Assembly (NCBI RefSeq): GCF_009469605.1
Contig: NZ_SSXU01000002.1
Location: 50,216 to 114,215 of the forward strand
DNA: 64,000 nt
Origin: Zoogloea sp. 1C4
GTDB lineage: Bacteria > Pseudomonadota > Gammaproteobacteria > Burkholderiales > Rhodocyclaceae
Reading direction: 5' to 3'
Shown: positions 43,037-51,916 of the stretch, in pieces
How positions within the stretch are numbered: the first letter of the stretch is position 1
How the letters are laid out: every line of letters begins with the position of its first letter
The notes under the pieces: generated by a model
Databases searched by the model: none
What the model was told of the DNA's origin: nothing
What the model saw: the letters and a program-made list of their open reading frames with translations, nothing else
Program-made: the position numbers and the translations under genes

Positions 43037-43039
43037 TCC

Positions 43040-43690
43040 ATGGTCACCACCGACAACCACCGCCGCCAGCGTCGCAAGGATGCCCGTCCTGCCGAGCTGG
43101 CCGCTGCCGCCCTGGCGCTCTTCGTGGAGAAGGGCTTTGCCGCCACCCGCCTGGATGATGTGGCCAGCCGCGCCGGCGTCTCGAAGGGCACGCTCTACCT
43201 CTACTTTGACAGCAAGGAAGCCTTGTTCCGCGCGGTGATCGAGGAATCCATCGTGCCGATGATCGGCGAGGTGGAGGCGATGGTCGAGCAGTTCAAGGAC
43301 GACCCGGCGCATCTGCTCCGATCCCTGCTGGTGTTCTGGTGGGAGCGCATCGGTTCCACGTCGCTGGCGGGCACCTGCAAGCTGATGCTGTGCGAGGCGG
43401 GCAACTTCCCGGAGGTGGCCGTCTATCTGAACGAGAAGGTCATCGGCCCGTGGCACATGCTGCTCAACAAGGTCATCGAGGCCGGCATGCAGAAGGGCGT
43501 GTTCCGGCCGGGCAACCCGGAGAGCGTGCGGCAGATGGTCTTTTCCCCGCTCTTGCTGCAGTCGGTCTGGCAGTGCTCGCTGCACATGTGCAGCGGCGCG
43601 CGGCCGATGCCTGACAACTATTTCGACACCTTTTTCGACGTGCTCTTCCGCGGCCTGCTGGTCGAGCCCACCGAGGAATCCCAACGATGA
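43040..43690 (+). CDS. TetR-family repressor of the RND efflux operon
   Basis: A 216-residue TetR regulator. The N-terminal helix-turn-helix is typical (LDDVASRAGVSKGTLYLYFDSKEALFRAV, in part residues 37-65), and the C-terminal ligand domain has several cysteines (TCKLMLCEAG, SVWQCSLHMCSG). It lies directly behind a promoter-operator and overlaps the adaptor gene by four bases (ATGA), so repressor and pump form one autoregulated operon. The start has no clear Shine-Dalgarno because the operator fills that space. The inducing compound is unknown. Confidence 0.9.
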   Translation: MVTTDNHRRQRRKDARPAELAAAALALFVEKGFAATRLDDVASRAGVSKGTLYLYFDSKEALFRAVIEESIVPMIGEVEAMVEQFKDDPAHLLRSLLVFWWERIGSTSLAGTCKLMLCEAGNFPEVAVYLNEKVIGPWHMLLNKVIEAGMQKGVFRPGNPESVRQMVFSPLLLQSVWQCSLHMCSGARPMPDNYFDTFFDVLFRGLLVEPTEESQR

Positions 43691-44799
43691 ACCGACGCAT
43701 CCTCCTCGGCGCCCTTTCCGTGGCGCTGCTTTCCGCTTGTTCCAAACCCCAGCCGGTGGCCGAAGGGCCGCGGCCGGTGATGGTCCAGAAGCTGGCCCTG
43801 TCGTCGGTGCAGGCCGGGGCGTTGTATTCGGGCGAGGTGCGGGCGCGCTACGAGTCGGATCTGGCTTTCCGCATCACCGGCAAGATCATCGAGCGGAAGG
43901 TGGACGTCGGTGCGGTCGTCAAGCCCGGCCAGCTGCTGGCGCGGCTCGACCCGAGCGACGCCGGCCTCAATGCCGAGGCGGCCCGCGCCCAGCTGGCGGC
44001 GGCCCAGAACGAGCTGGCCTACGCCAAGGCTGAAGTGGAGCGCTACCGGGATCTGGTCGCCAAGAATTTCGTGAGTCGCAGCGTGCTGGACGCCAAGGAG
44101 ACCACCTTCAAGTCGGCCGCTGCCCGCGTCGAGCAGGCCCGCGCCCAGGCCAAGGTGGCCGGCAATCAGGCCGGCTACACCAGCCTCGTGGCCGAGCAGG
44201 CCGGGGTGATCACCGCGATCGCCGCCGAGGTGGGGCAGGTGGTGAAGGATTCGGCGCCGGTGATGAAGCTCGCGCGGGATGGTGAGCGGGAAGTGCTGAT
44301 TGCCGTGCCGGAGAGCCGTATCGCTGCGCTGCGCAAGGCCGGGAACATCGAGGTGCGCCTGCTGGCGGCGCCGGATGCGGTGTTCACCGGCCGGGTGCGT
44401 GAGGTGGCCCCGGCGGCGGATGCCGCCACCCGGACTTACGCGGTGCGCGTCACCATCGTCAATGCGACGCCCGAGGTTCAGCTGGGCATGACCGCCAACG
44501 TGATCCTGCCCGATGCGGCGGCGGCCGGCGGCGGCCTGCTGGTGCCGGCCACGGCGCTCTTCGAGCACGACGGCGGCAGCGCGGTGTGGGTGCTGCAGCC
44601 GGAAGGCGAGCTGGTCAAGGCGGTGCTGCGCAAGGTGCAGGTGCGCCAGTTCCGCGAGGATGGCGTGCTGCTCGCCGGCGGCGTGCAGCCGGGCGAGACC
44701 ATCGCGGCGGCGGGTGTTCACAAGATCGTCGCCGGCCAGCTGATGCAGCCGCGGGTGGCGAGCCGGCCGGCGGCGGCCACGGTTGGCGCGGGGGGCTGA
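43687..44799 (+). CDS. RND efflux periplasmic adaptor (lipoprotein)
   Basis: A 370-residue membrane fusion protein with a lipoprotein signal (RILLGALSVALLSACS, Cys18). The barrel-sandwich motif VDVGAVVKPGQLLARLDPSD (about 75-94) is followed by a helical hairpin with NELAYAKAEVERYRDLVAKNFVS, and then the beta-barrel part with NATPEVQLGMTANVILPD. It links the inner membrane pump to an outer membrane channel. It is coupled by overlap to the TetR gene and followed after 4 bases by the permease gene. Confidence 0.92.
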   Translation: MNRRILLGALSVALLSACSKPQPVAEGPRPVMVQKLALSSVQAGALYSGEVRARYESDLAFRITGKIIERKVDVGAVVKPGQLLARLDPSDAGLNAEAARAQLAAAQNELAYAKAEVERYRDLVAKNFVSRSVLDAKETTFKSAAARVEQARAQAKVAGNQAGYTSLVAEQAGVITAIAAEVGQVVKDSAPVMKLARDGEREVLIAVPESRIAALRKAGNIEVRLLAAPDAVFTGRVREVAPAADAATRTYAVRVTIVNATPEVQLGMTANVILPDAAAAGGGLLVPATALFEHDGGSAVWVLQPEGELVKAVLRKVQVRQFREDGVLLAGGVQPGETIAAAGVHKIVAGQLMQPRVASRPAAATVGAGG

Positions 44800-44803
44800 G
44801 GCG

Positions 44804-47800
44804 ATGGGTTTCAATCTGTCGGAATGGGCGCTGCGCCACCAGCCGCTGGTGCGCTTCCTGATCGTGCTGCTGGCGCTGGTCGGGGTGCTGTCGTACCAGA
44901 AGCTCGGCCAGTCGGAAGACCCGCCGTTCACCTTCAAGGTGATGGTGGTGCGTACCGAATGGCCCGGTGCGTCGGCGCGGGAGATGGAAGAACAGGTGAC
45001 CGACCGCATCGAGAAGAAGCTGCAGGAGGTGCCCAACGTGGACTACCTGCGCAGCTACTCGCGGCCGGGCGAATCGGTGGTGCTGTTCGTGGCCAAGGAT
45101 TCGACACCGGGCAAGGACGTGCCGGACATCTTCTACCAGGTGCGCAAGAAGATCGGCGACATCCGCGGCACGCTGCCGACCACGATCCGCGGGCCGTATT
45201 TCAACGACGAGTTCGGCGACGTGTTCGGCAACATCTACGCGCTCACCGGCGACGGCTTCGACTACGCCCAGCTTAAGGCCGAGACCGACAAGATCCGCGC
45301 CGAGCTGCTGCGCGTGCCGAGCGTGGCCAAGGTGGATCTCATCGGCGAGCAGGAGCAGCGCGTCTACGTGTCGCTCTCCAACGCCCGCCTGGCAACGCTG
45401 GGGCTGGATGTGCAGACGGTGACGACGGCGCTCGCCCAGCAGAACGCGGTGGTGCCCGGCGGTTATTTCGAGACCAGGGACGAGCGGATCTACCTGCGCC
45501 CGAGCGGCGCCTTCGACACCGTCGAGGCGATCCGCGACATGACGATCCGGGCCGGTGGGCGCGAGCTGCGCATCGGCGACATCGCCACCGTGCGGCGCGG
45601 CTTTGTCGAGCCGCCGGCGCCGGGCTTCCGCTTCCAGGGGCAGGACGCGCTGGGCCTCGGCGTGTCGATGGCCAAGGGCGGCGACATCATCGCCCTGGGC
45701 GCCAACCTCAAGGAAACGACGGCCCGCATCCAGGCCAAGCTGCCGGTGGGCATGGAGCTGAAGGAAGTCGCCAGCCAGCCGGAAGCCGTGCAGCGCTCGA
45801 TCAGCGAGTTCGTCCATTCGCTGGCCGAGGCGGTGATCATCGTGCTGGTGGTGTGCTTCTTCTCGCTGGGGCTGCGCACCGGGCTGGTGGTGGCGCTGTC
45901 GATCCCGCTGGTGCTGGCGGTCACCTTCTTCGGGATGCGCCTGTTTGATGTGGGGCTGCACAAGATCTCGCTGGGCGCGCTGATCCTGGCCCTGGGCCTG
46001 CTGGTGGACGACGCGATCATCGCGGTCGAGATGATGCTGGTGAAGATGGAGCAGGGCTGGGAGCGCTCCAAGGCGGCCGCCTTCGCCTACACCAGCACGG
46101 CCGGGCCGATGCTGTCCGGCACGCTGGTGACGGTGGCGGGCTTCCTGCCCATCGCCACGGCGCAGTCTTCCACGGGCGAATACACCCGCTCGATCTTTCA
46201 GGTGAACGCCATCGCGCTGCTGGCCTCGTGGCTGGCGGCGGTGATCGTCGTGCCTTACCTGGGCTACGTGCTGCTGCCCGATCCCCGGGGGCCGAAGAAG
46301 CCGAGCTGGTTCTCGAAGCGCTTCCCGCGCATCGACGCCTTCAAGGACCGCATCGGCCTGGGCGACCCGCACATCGAGGGCGACGAGGATTCGGTGTTCC
46401 GCACGCCGTTCTACAACCGCTTCCGGGCGGTGGTGGATTGGTGCGTGGCGCGGCGCTGGGTGGTGATCGGCACCACGCTGGCGATCTTCGCCACCGCCAT
46501 CGTCGGTTTCGGCCTTGTCCAGCAGCAGTTCTTCCCCAACTCGACGCGGCTCGAGCTGTTGATCGACCTGCGCCTGCCGGAAGGCGCCAGCCTGCGGGCC
46601 ACCAAGGCGGAGGTTGAAAAGCTGGAAGCCGTGCTGAAAAACGAGAAGGGCATCGACAACTACGTGGCCTACGTGGGCACCGGCAGCCCGCGCTTCTACC
46701 TGCCCCTCGACCAGCAGCTGCCGGCCGCCAACTTTGCGCAGTTCGTGGTGCTCACCGACAGCATCGCCAGCCGTGAGGCGCTGCGGGAGCGGATGATTGA
46801 GCTGTTCCGCAAGGAGTTTCCCAACCTGCGCGCCAACGTCACCCGGCTGGAGAACGGGCCGCCGGTGGGCTTTCCGGTGCAGTTCCGGGTGAGCGGGCCG
46901 GACATCCCGACGGTGCGCAAGTACGCCGCCGAGGTGGCCGACGTGATGCGCGGCAACCCCAACCTCTCGGACGTGCAGCTGGACTGGGACGAGCAATCCA
47001 AGGTGCTGCGCGTGGAGGTGGATCAACGCAAGGCGCGGCTGCTCGGCCTGACCACCCAGGACGTGGCCAACTTCCTCAACAGTAGCCAGCGCGGGCTGGT
47101 GGCGACGAGCTACCGGGAAGGCATCGAGTCCATCGACGTGGTGCTGCGCGGCGACGCCTTCGAGCGGGACAAGCTCTCGCTGGTGGCCGAGCTGGCGATT
47201 CCGACCCGGGCCGGCAAGTCGGTGCCGCTGACCCAGGTGGCGACCGTCGGCTACGCCTACGAGCAGGGCCTGGTGTGGCGCCGCAACCGGGAGCCGAGCA
47301 TCACCGTGCGCGGCCAGATCTACGTGAATGGCGTCCAGGCGCCCACCGTCACCGCCCAGGTGGCGCCGCTGCTGGAGCCGATCCGCGCCGCGCTCCCCAC
47401 CGGCTACCGCATCGAGACCGGCGGCGCGGTGGAAGAGAGCGCCAAGGGTCAGAGCTCGGTGAATGCGGGCTTCCCGCTGTTTTTGGGGGTGGTCTTTACC
47501 GTGCTGATGGTGCAGCTGGGCAGCTTCTCGCGTACGACGATGGTGGTGCTCACCGCGCCGTTGGGGTTGATCGGGGTGGTGCTGTTCCTGCTGCTGTTCA
47601 ACCAGCCCTTCGGCTTCGTGGCGATGCTGGGCACGATCGCGCTGTTCGGGATGATCATGCGCAACTCGGTGATCCTGGTGGATCAGATCGAGCAGGATGT
47701 GGAAAAGGGCCTGTCGATCTGGAACGCCATCGTCGAGTCGGCGGTGCGCCGGCTGCGGCCCATCGCGCTCACCGCGGCGGCGGCCGTGCTGGCGATGATC

Positions 47801-47962
47801 CCGCTCACCCGCAGCGCCTTCTTCGGGCCGATGGCGGTGGCGATCATGGGTGGGCTGATCGTCGCCACCCTGCTCACCCTGCTGTTCGTGCCGGCGCTCT
47901 ACGCGGCCTGGTATCGCGTCCGACGCGAGCCGGATGAACTGCGCAGTGCACAAGTAAGCTAG
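44804..47962 (+). CDS. RND efflux permease (AcrB/HAE-type)
   Basis: A 1052-residue inner membrane drug:proton antiporter. It has the twelve-helix, two-loop RND layout: a first helix at LVRFLIVLLALVGVLSYQ, a large periplasmic loop (about 35-335), helices 2-6, the TM4 proton relay LGLLVDDAIIAVEMML with paired aspartates near residue 407, and a second loop from about 555. ENGPPVGFPVQFRVSGPD is seen in many of these pumps. The start MGFNLSEWALRH is preceded by GAGG. No outer membrane gene follows directly; the TolC gene 1.1 kb downstream is a candidate partner. The substrate range is unknown. Confidence 0.93.
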   Translation: MGFNLSEWALRHQPLVRFLIVLLALVGVLSYQKLGQSEDPPFTFKVMVVRTEWPGASAREMEEQVTDRIEKKLQEVPNVDYLRSYSRPGESVVLFVAKDSTPGKDVPDIFYQVRKKIGDIRGTLPTTIRGPYFNDEFGDVFGNIYALTGDGFDYAQLKAETDKIRAELLRVPSVAKVDLIGEQEQRVYVSLSNARLATLGLDVQTVTTALAQQNAVVPGGYFETRDERIYLRPSGAFDTVEAIRDMTIRAGGRELRIGDIATVRRGFVEPPAPGFRFQGQDALGLGVSMAKGGDIIALGANLKETTARIQAKLPVGMELKEVASQPEAVQRSISEFVHSLAEAVIIVLVVCFFSLGLRTGLVVALSIPLVLAVTFFGMRLFDVGLHKISLGALILALGLLVDDAIIAVEMMLVKMEQGWERSKAAAFAYTSTAGPMLSGTLVTVAGFLPIATAQSSTGEYTRSIFQVNAIALLASWLAAVIVVPYLGYVLLPDPRGPKKPSWFSKRFPRIDAFKDRIGLGDPHIEGDEDSVFRTPFYNRFRAVVDWCVARRWVVIGTTLAIFATAIVGFGLVQQQFFPNSTRLELLIDLRLPEGASLRATKAEVEKLEAVLKNEKGIDNYVAYVGTGSPRFYLPLDQQLPAANFAQFVVLTDSIASREALRERMIELFRKEFPNLRANVTRLENGPPVGFPVQFRVSGPDIPTVRKYAAEVADVMRGNPNLSDVQLDWDEQSKVLRVEVDQRKARLLGLTTQDVANFLNSSQRGLVATSYREGIESIDVVLRGDAFERDKLSLVAELAIPTRAGKSVPLTQVATVGYAYEQGLVWRRNREPSITVRGQIYVNGVQAPTVTAQVAPLLEPIRAALPTGYRIETGGAVEESAKGQSSVNAGFPLFLGVVFTVLMVQLGSFSRTTMVVLTAPLGLIGVVLFLLLFNQPFGFVAMLGTIALFGMIMRNSVILVDQIEQDVEKGLSIWNAIVESAVRRLRPIALTAAAAVLAMIPLTRSAFFGPMAVAIMGGLIVATLLTLLFVPALYAAWYRVRREPDELRSAQVS

Positions 47963-47989
47963 AATCCGAAAGTTTTTATGCGGATCATA

Positions 47990-48011
47990 AATATTAGCTT
48001 CTGCTAATATT
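47990..48011. promoter_or_regulatory. AT-rich inverted repeat upstream of the PCMT gene
   Basis: AATATTAGC and GCTAATATT are perfect 9-base arms around TTCT, 17 bases before the PCMT start codon and overlapping the likely promoter region. The composition differs sharply from the surrounding DNA. It could be a regulator site or a transcript hairpin; no T-run follows, so it is not a terminator. Confidence 0.5.
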
Positions 48012-48027
48012 ATTCGGGGAGCCCCAA

Positions 48028-48681
48028 ATGAATTACGAACAAGCACGGTTCAATATGGTCGAGCAGCAGATCCGCCCCTGGGAGGTGCTGGATTTTGGCG
48101 TGCTCGACACGCTGATGAGTGTCCGCCGCGAGGAGTTCGTGCCGGAAGCCTACAAGTCGCTGGCCCTGTCCGAAGCCGAGATTCCCCTTGGCAACGGCGG
48201 CAGCATGCTGGTCCCGGTGATCGAGGGCAAGGTGCTGCAGGCCGTGCAGGTCAAGCGTTCCGACAAGGTGCTCGAAGTCGGCGCCGGTTCCGGTTACTTC
48301 GCCGCGCTGCTCGCCGCCAAGGCCGAGTGGGTGCGCACCGTCGACATCGAGCCGGCCATGGTGAACATGGCCCACGACAACCTCAAGCGCTACGGCGTCG
48401 AGAACGTCATCGTCGAGGAAGGCGATGCCGTGCGCGGCTGGGCCGGCGGCGCGCCCTACGACCTGATCGTCGTCTCCGGCGGTGTGCCCTATGTGCCCGA
48501 AACCCTGTTGCAGCAGGTCAAGGTCGGTGGCCGTCTGTTCGCCTTCGTGGGCGAAGCGCCGCTGATGACTGCCCAGCTCATCACCCACGTGGCTGAAGGC
48601 AAGTTCCGCACCGAGTCCCTCTTCGAGAACCTCGTGCCGATGATGCGCAACGCCCCCCAGAAGAGCCACTTCAAGTTCTGA
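48028..48681 (+). CDS. Protein-L-isoaspartate O-methyltransferase-family protein
   Basis: A 217-residue SAM-dependent methyltransferase of the PCMT family. Motif I is VLEVGAGSGYFAALLA (about residues 80-95), with VRTVDIEPAMVNMAHDNL and PYDLIVVSGGVPYVPETLLQQVKVGGRLFAFVG after it. The N-terminal part (FNMVEQQIRPWEVLDFGVL) is that of the betaproteobacterial branch found upstream of tolC. The branch differs from classical Pcm, and damaged-protein repair may not be its role. The rhodanese and tolC genes follow closely. Confidence 0.85.
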   Translation: MNYEQARFNMVEQQIRPWEVLDFGVLDTLMSVRREEFVPEAYKSLALSEAEIPLGNGGSMLVPVIEGKVLQAVQVKRSDKVLEVGAGSGYFAALLAAKAEWVRTVDIEPAMVNMAHDNLKRYGVENVIVEEGDAVRGWAGGAPYDLIVVSGGVPYVPETLLQQVKVGGRLFAFVGEAPLMTAQLITHVAEGKFRTESLFENLVPMMRNAPQKSHFKF

Positions 48682-48694
48682 GTCACGTCGCCCG

Positions 48695-49018
48695 ATGAAG
48701 CACATCACCCCGCCGCAACTGGCCGAATGGCTGCAGGACGCAACCCGTCCTGCGCCTTTTCTCCTTGATGTCCGCGAGCCTTCCGAGTTCGCCTACTGTG
48801 CGATCCCCGGCTCGGTGCCGATGCCGATGGCCACCGTGCCGGCGCGGATGCAGGAGCTCCCCGACGACGCCCAGATCGTGGTGATCTGTCACCACGGCGG
48901 GCGCAGCATGCAGGTGGCAATGTTCCTGGAGCGCCAGGGTCTGGGCGAGGTGATCAACCTCGCCGGTGGCGTGGCCCAGTGGGCACAGCAGGTCGACCCT
49001 GCGATGCCCCAGTATTGA
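48695..49018 (+). CDS. Rhodanese-like domain protein
   Basis: A 107-residue single rhodanese domain. Typical segments are FLLDVREPSEF (about 22-32), the active-site loop CHHGGRSMQ with catalytic Cys65, and INLAGGVAQWAQQVDP near the end. Such proteins transfer sulfur from thiosulfate or persulfides to an acceptor. It follows the PCMT-family gene by 13 bases and precedes tolC by 29 bases, a conserved cluster whose logic is not known to me. Confidence 0.9.
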   Translation: MKHITPPQLAEWLQDATRPAPFLLDVREPSEFAYCAIPGSVPMPMATVPARMQELPDDAQIVVICHHGGRSMQVAMFLERQGLGEVINLAGGVAQWAQQVDPAMPQY

Positions 49019-49047
49019 GACGTGCGAAACGAGTGACGGAGAACGTG

Positions 49048-50373
49048 ATGAGACGGGTTGCAGGACGTGTGGTGCTGGCGATGGCGGCAGGCTTCGCGGC
49101 GGGTGGCGCAGGGGCGGCGGATCTCGAGCAGGTCTACCGGGATGCCCTGTCCTACGACGCGGCGCTGGCAAGTGCCCGCGCGTCCCTCGAAGCCGGTCGC
49201 GAAAAGCTGCCCCAGGGGCGTGCCGGACTGCTGCCGTCGCTCAATCTCACCGGCAACTCCAGCTGGAACGACGTCAACCTCAAGCACTACGACGTCACCC
49301 GTGGCTACAACAACAATGGCTGGCAGGTGCAGCTCACCCAGCCGCTGTTCCGCTGGCAGAGCTGGGTGCAGTACAAGCAGGGCGAGATGCAGGTGGCGCT
49401 GGCCGAGGCCCAGTACCAGCTGGCCCGCCAGGATCTGACCCTGCGCGCCGCCCAGGCCTACTTCGACGTGCTGGTCGCGCAAGATGTGCTCGCCGCGGCC
49501 CGTGCGCTGCACGAGGCCAACACCCAGCAGCTGGCGCTGGCGAAGAAGAGCTTCGAGGTGGGGACGGTCACCGTCACCGACGTGCATGAAGCCCAGTCCC
49601 GTGCCGATCTGTCGTCGGCCCAGGTGATTGCTGCCGAGAGCGACCTGGCCGTCAAGCGCCATGCCCTGCTGGTGCTCACCGGCAAGGAGGCCGATGCCCT
49701 GAAGGGGCTGCGCAAGGGCGTGGCCCTCAGCCGCCCCGAGCCGGCCGACATCCAGGCCTGGGTGAGTTCCGCCGAGAACGGCAGCTACACCGTGCAGGCC
49801 GCCCAGGTGGCCCAGGAAATCTCCCAGCGGGAAGTCGAGCGCAACCGCGCTGGCCACCTGCCCACCGTCGATCTGGTGGCGAGCTACGGCAACGCGGCGT
49901 CGTCCACCGCGCCGCTGTCGGCCCTCACGCCGATCCGCACCAACACCGACTCCACCATCGTCGGCGTGCAGCTCGCACTGCCGCTGTTCCAGGGCGGCAG
50001 CGTGAATTCCCGCATCCGCGAGGCGTCCGCCCTGCGTGACAAGGCCAGCGCCGATCTCGACAACGCCCGCCGCACCGCCGCCCAGAACGCCCGCCAGGCC
50101 TACCTGGGCGTGACCAGCGGGCTGGCCCAGGTGAAGGCCTTCGAGGCGGCCCAGGTGTCGTCCCGCTCCGCCCTCGACGCCAACAAGCTCGGCTACGAGG
50201 TGGGCGTGCGGATCAACATCGACGTGCTCAACGCCCAGAGCCAGCTCTACGATACCCTGCAGAAGCTTTCCAAGGCCCGCTACGACACCCTGCTGGCCCA
50301 GCTCAAGCTGAAGGCCGCGGCGGGGACGCTGGGCGACGAAGACATCAAGGCGATCAACGGCTTGCTCGACTGA
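49048..50373 (+). CDS. tolC: TolC family outer membrane efflux protein
   Basis: A 441-residue outer membrane channel protein with a signal peptide ending GAGAA (about residues 22-26). The two repeats of the family are visible: DLEQVYRDALSYDAALASARA with LPQGRAGLLPSLNLTGN, and later GHLPTVDLVASYGN with GVQLALPLFQGGSVNSRIREA. The long helices carry the tunnel. It would serve efflux pumps (such as the one upstream) or type I systems. The start at MRRVAGRVV has GGAG in front. A second, different TolC-type protein belongs to the type I secretion operon at 56618. Confidence 0.93.
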   Translation: MRRVAGRVVLAMAAGFAAGGAGAADLEQVYRDALSYDAALASARASLEAGREKLPQGRAGLLPSLNLTGNSSWNDVNLKHYDVTRGYNNNGWQVQLTQPLFRWQSWVQYKQGEMQVALAEAQYQLARQDLTLRAAQAYFDVLVAQDVLAAARALHEANTQQLALAKKSFEVGTVTVTDVHEAQSRADLSSAQVIAAESDLAVKRHALLVLTGKEADALKGLRKGVALSRPEPADIQAWVSSAENGSYTVQAAQVAQEISQREVERNRAGHLPTVDLVASYGNAASSTAPLSALTPIRTNTDSTIVGVQLALPLFQGGSVNSRIREASALRDKASADLDNARRTAAQNARQAYLGVTSGLAQVKAFEAAQVSSRSALDANKLGYEVGVRINIDVLNAQSQLYDTLQKLSKARYDTLLAQLKLKAAAGTLGDEDIKAINGLLD

Positions 50374-50417
50374 GCCATTTGGCCTGCTTATGGGCAGGTG
50401 ATGCTCCGCCTTATGAC

Positions 50418-50450
50418 CAACGGCCGCTGAAGAGCGGCCGTTTGGTTTTT
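50418..50450 (+). terminator. Rho-independent terminator after tolC
   Basis: AACGGCCGCT and AGCGGCCGTT pair around GAAG, followed by TGGTTTTT. It lies 45 bases behind the tolC stop codon. Confidence 0.85.
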
Positions 50451-50479
50451 GTGCGTCCCGATGAGGTGTCGGTGTGTGC

Positions 50480-51811
50480 TCAGGGTCTGGCGTTGCCTTC
50501 GAGCTTTGCAAGCTGGGCCCTGGCGTCGCCCGCTTCGGCGAAGTTCGGATCGAGCTTGAGGGCGGTCTTGAAGGCGGTGACCGCGTCCCGCGTACGGCCG
50601 GCCGCCGCGTAGGCGGATCCCAGGTGGTAGTGGATGCCGGCAGACTGGCGGCCTTCCGCGCGACTGACCTTCTCCAGCACCTTGATGGCTTCGACCGATT
50701 CGCCCCGCTTGAAATGCACCCAGCCCAGGGTGTCCTGGAAGTCGGCCACCTTTGGCGCCAGGGCGACGGCCTTGCGGGCCCATTCGAGTACCGCGTCGGA
50801 GGGTTTGTTCGCCGGATCGGTGGCGGCCATCCAGGCCATGTTGTTGTAGGGCAGCGGCAGGTCGGGGTTGAGCCGGACGGCGGCCTGGTAGGCGGCCTGG
50901 GCTTCGCGGAGCTGGCCGGCCTGCTGCTGGGCCATGCCGAGCTTGAGCTGGGCGTCGTAGAGCTTGGGCTGGGCCCGGGCGACGGCCTGGTACTCGCCGA
51001 CCGCCTGTCTGGCTTCGCCTTGCGCCAGGAAGACGTCGCCCTTGGCGAGGCGGGCCGGGTAGTAATCGGCACTGACCGCCAGGGCGCGGTCGTAGGCAGC
51101 GTGGGCGGCCTTGTAGCTCTGCTGCATCTGATAGGCGCGGCCCAGGCCGTGCTGGGGCAGCGGGTTGCCGGGCGAGAGCCTGGCGGATTCCTCGAACTCG
51201 CCGATGGCCTTGTCCGGCGCTTTCTTGTCCAACCAGATGGTGCCTAGGGCGTAATGGGCGCCGCCGAGCCTGGGGTTGATCTGCAGGGCGCGGCGGTAAA
51301 AATCGGCGGCCACATCGATGTTGTGGCGGACGTTGTAGTTCAGGTCGCCCAGATCCACCAGCGGAATGGCGGCGCGGGCGTCGGCGGCGATGGCGGCCTT
51401 CCAGGCCTTCTCGGCTTCCGGGTAATTCTTCTGGGCGTACTGCCAGCGGCCCCAGGCGGTCAGCGCATCGGCGCTTTTCGGGGCGATGTCGAGGGCCTGC
51501 TTGAGCCATTTGCGCACGTCGTCCTGCAGATTGCGGATGCGTGCGGATTCGGCATGACCCAGGGCCGGGAGCGGCGACTGGGGATTGATCTGGGCGGCTT
51601 CGTTGAAGAGGGCCTCGGCCCGCGGATAGTCGAGCTTGCGCAGGGCTTCGTGGCCGGCGCGCAGCTTTTCGCCGAAGGGGGTTTCCTTGGCGGAGCCGGG
51701 CGATTCGAAGCGGGCTGCGCCGCTTTCCGACATTTCGAGCAGTGCGTGGGCCGGGCTGCCGGCCAGGGTGAGGAGGGCGAGGAGCAGGGTGCCAGCAGCG
51801 CGTGTTTTCAT
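50480..51811 (-). CDS. Exported tetratricopeptide repeat protein
   Basis: A 443-residue protein with a signal peptide (MKTRAAGTLLLALLTLAGSPAHA) followed by about ten TPR units covering nearly all of the mature part (for example FYRRALQINPRLGGAHYALGTIWLDKK and AAVRLNPDLPLPYNNMAWM). No enzyme domain is visible. TPR proteins such as PrsT accompany PEP-CTERM/exosortase systems, and PEP-CTERM genes lie next to it, so a role in surface protein or exopolysaccharide assembly is possible. The region between it and tolC holds only a terminator. Confidence 0.85.
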   Translation of the reverse strand: MKTRAAGTLLLALLTLAGSPAHALLEMSESGAARFESPGSAKETPFGEKLRAGHEALRKLDYPRAEALFNEAAQINPQSPLPALGHAESARIRNLQDDVRKWLKQALDIAPKSADALTAWGRWQYAQKNYPEAEKAWKAAIAADARAAIPLVDLGDLNYNVRHNIDVAADFYRRALQINPRLGGAHYALGTIWLDKKAPDKAIGEFEESARLSPGNPLPQHGLGRAYQMQQSYKAAHAAYDRALAVSADYYPARLAKGDVFLAQGEARQAVGEYQAVARAQPKLYDAQLKLGMAQQQAGQLREAQAAYQAAVRLNPDLPLPYNNMAWMAATDPANKPSDAVLEWARKAVALAPKVADFQDTLGWVHFKRGESVEAIKVLEKVSRAEGRQSAGIHYHLGSAYAAAGRTRDAVTAFKTALKLDPNFAEAGDARAQLAKLEGNARP

Positions 51812-51864
51812 GATCCCGGACGGGTGGCAAGAAGAAGACTTAGTTTGCCAGACTCCAAAAGAAA

Positions 51865-51896
51865 CAACCCCATTCAGGTTGTCCTGAATGGGGTTG
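51865..51896. terminator. Rho-independent terminator of the first PEP-CTERM gene
   Basis: CAACCCCATTCAGG and CCTGAATGGGGTTG form a perfect 14-pair stem around TTGT. On the minus strand TTTCTTTT follows, so it ends the PEP-CTERM transcript that starts at the sigma-54 promoter near 53102. Confidence 0.88.
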
Positions 51897-51916
51897 GTGT
51901 CACAGCGGCCGGATGA

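Larger units (their letters stand above)
42673..43039. other. Intergenic region between sodB and the TetR-RND operon
   Basis: The left part is the A/T-rich leader of sodB, read on the minus strand, with TTGACT at about 42735-42740 as a possible -35 box. The middle (about 42780-42970) shows nothing I recognise. The right end carries the TetR promoter and operator. Confidence 0.55.

Noticed and set aside
44615..48046. A 1143-codon minus-strand open frame across the RND pump
   Set aside because: It is antisense to an unmistakable RND permease and is dominated by His, Gln, Arg and Asp. No ribosome site or domain supports it.
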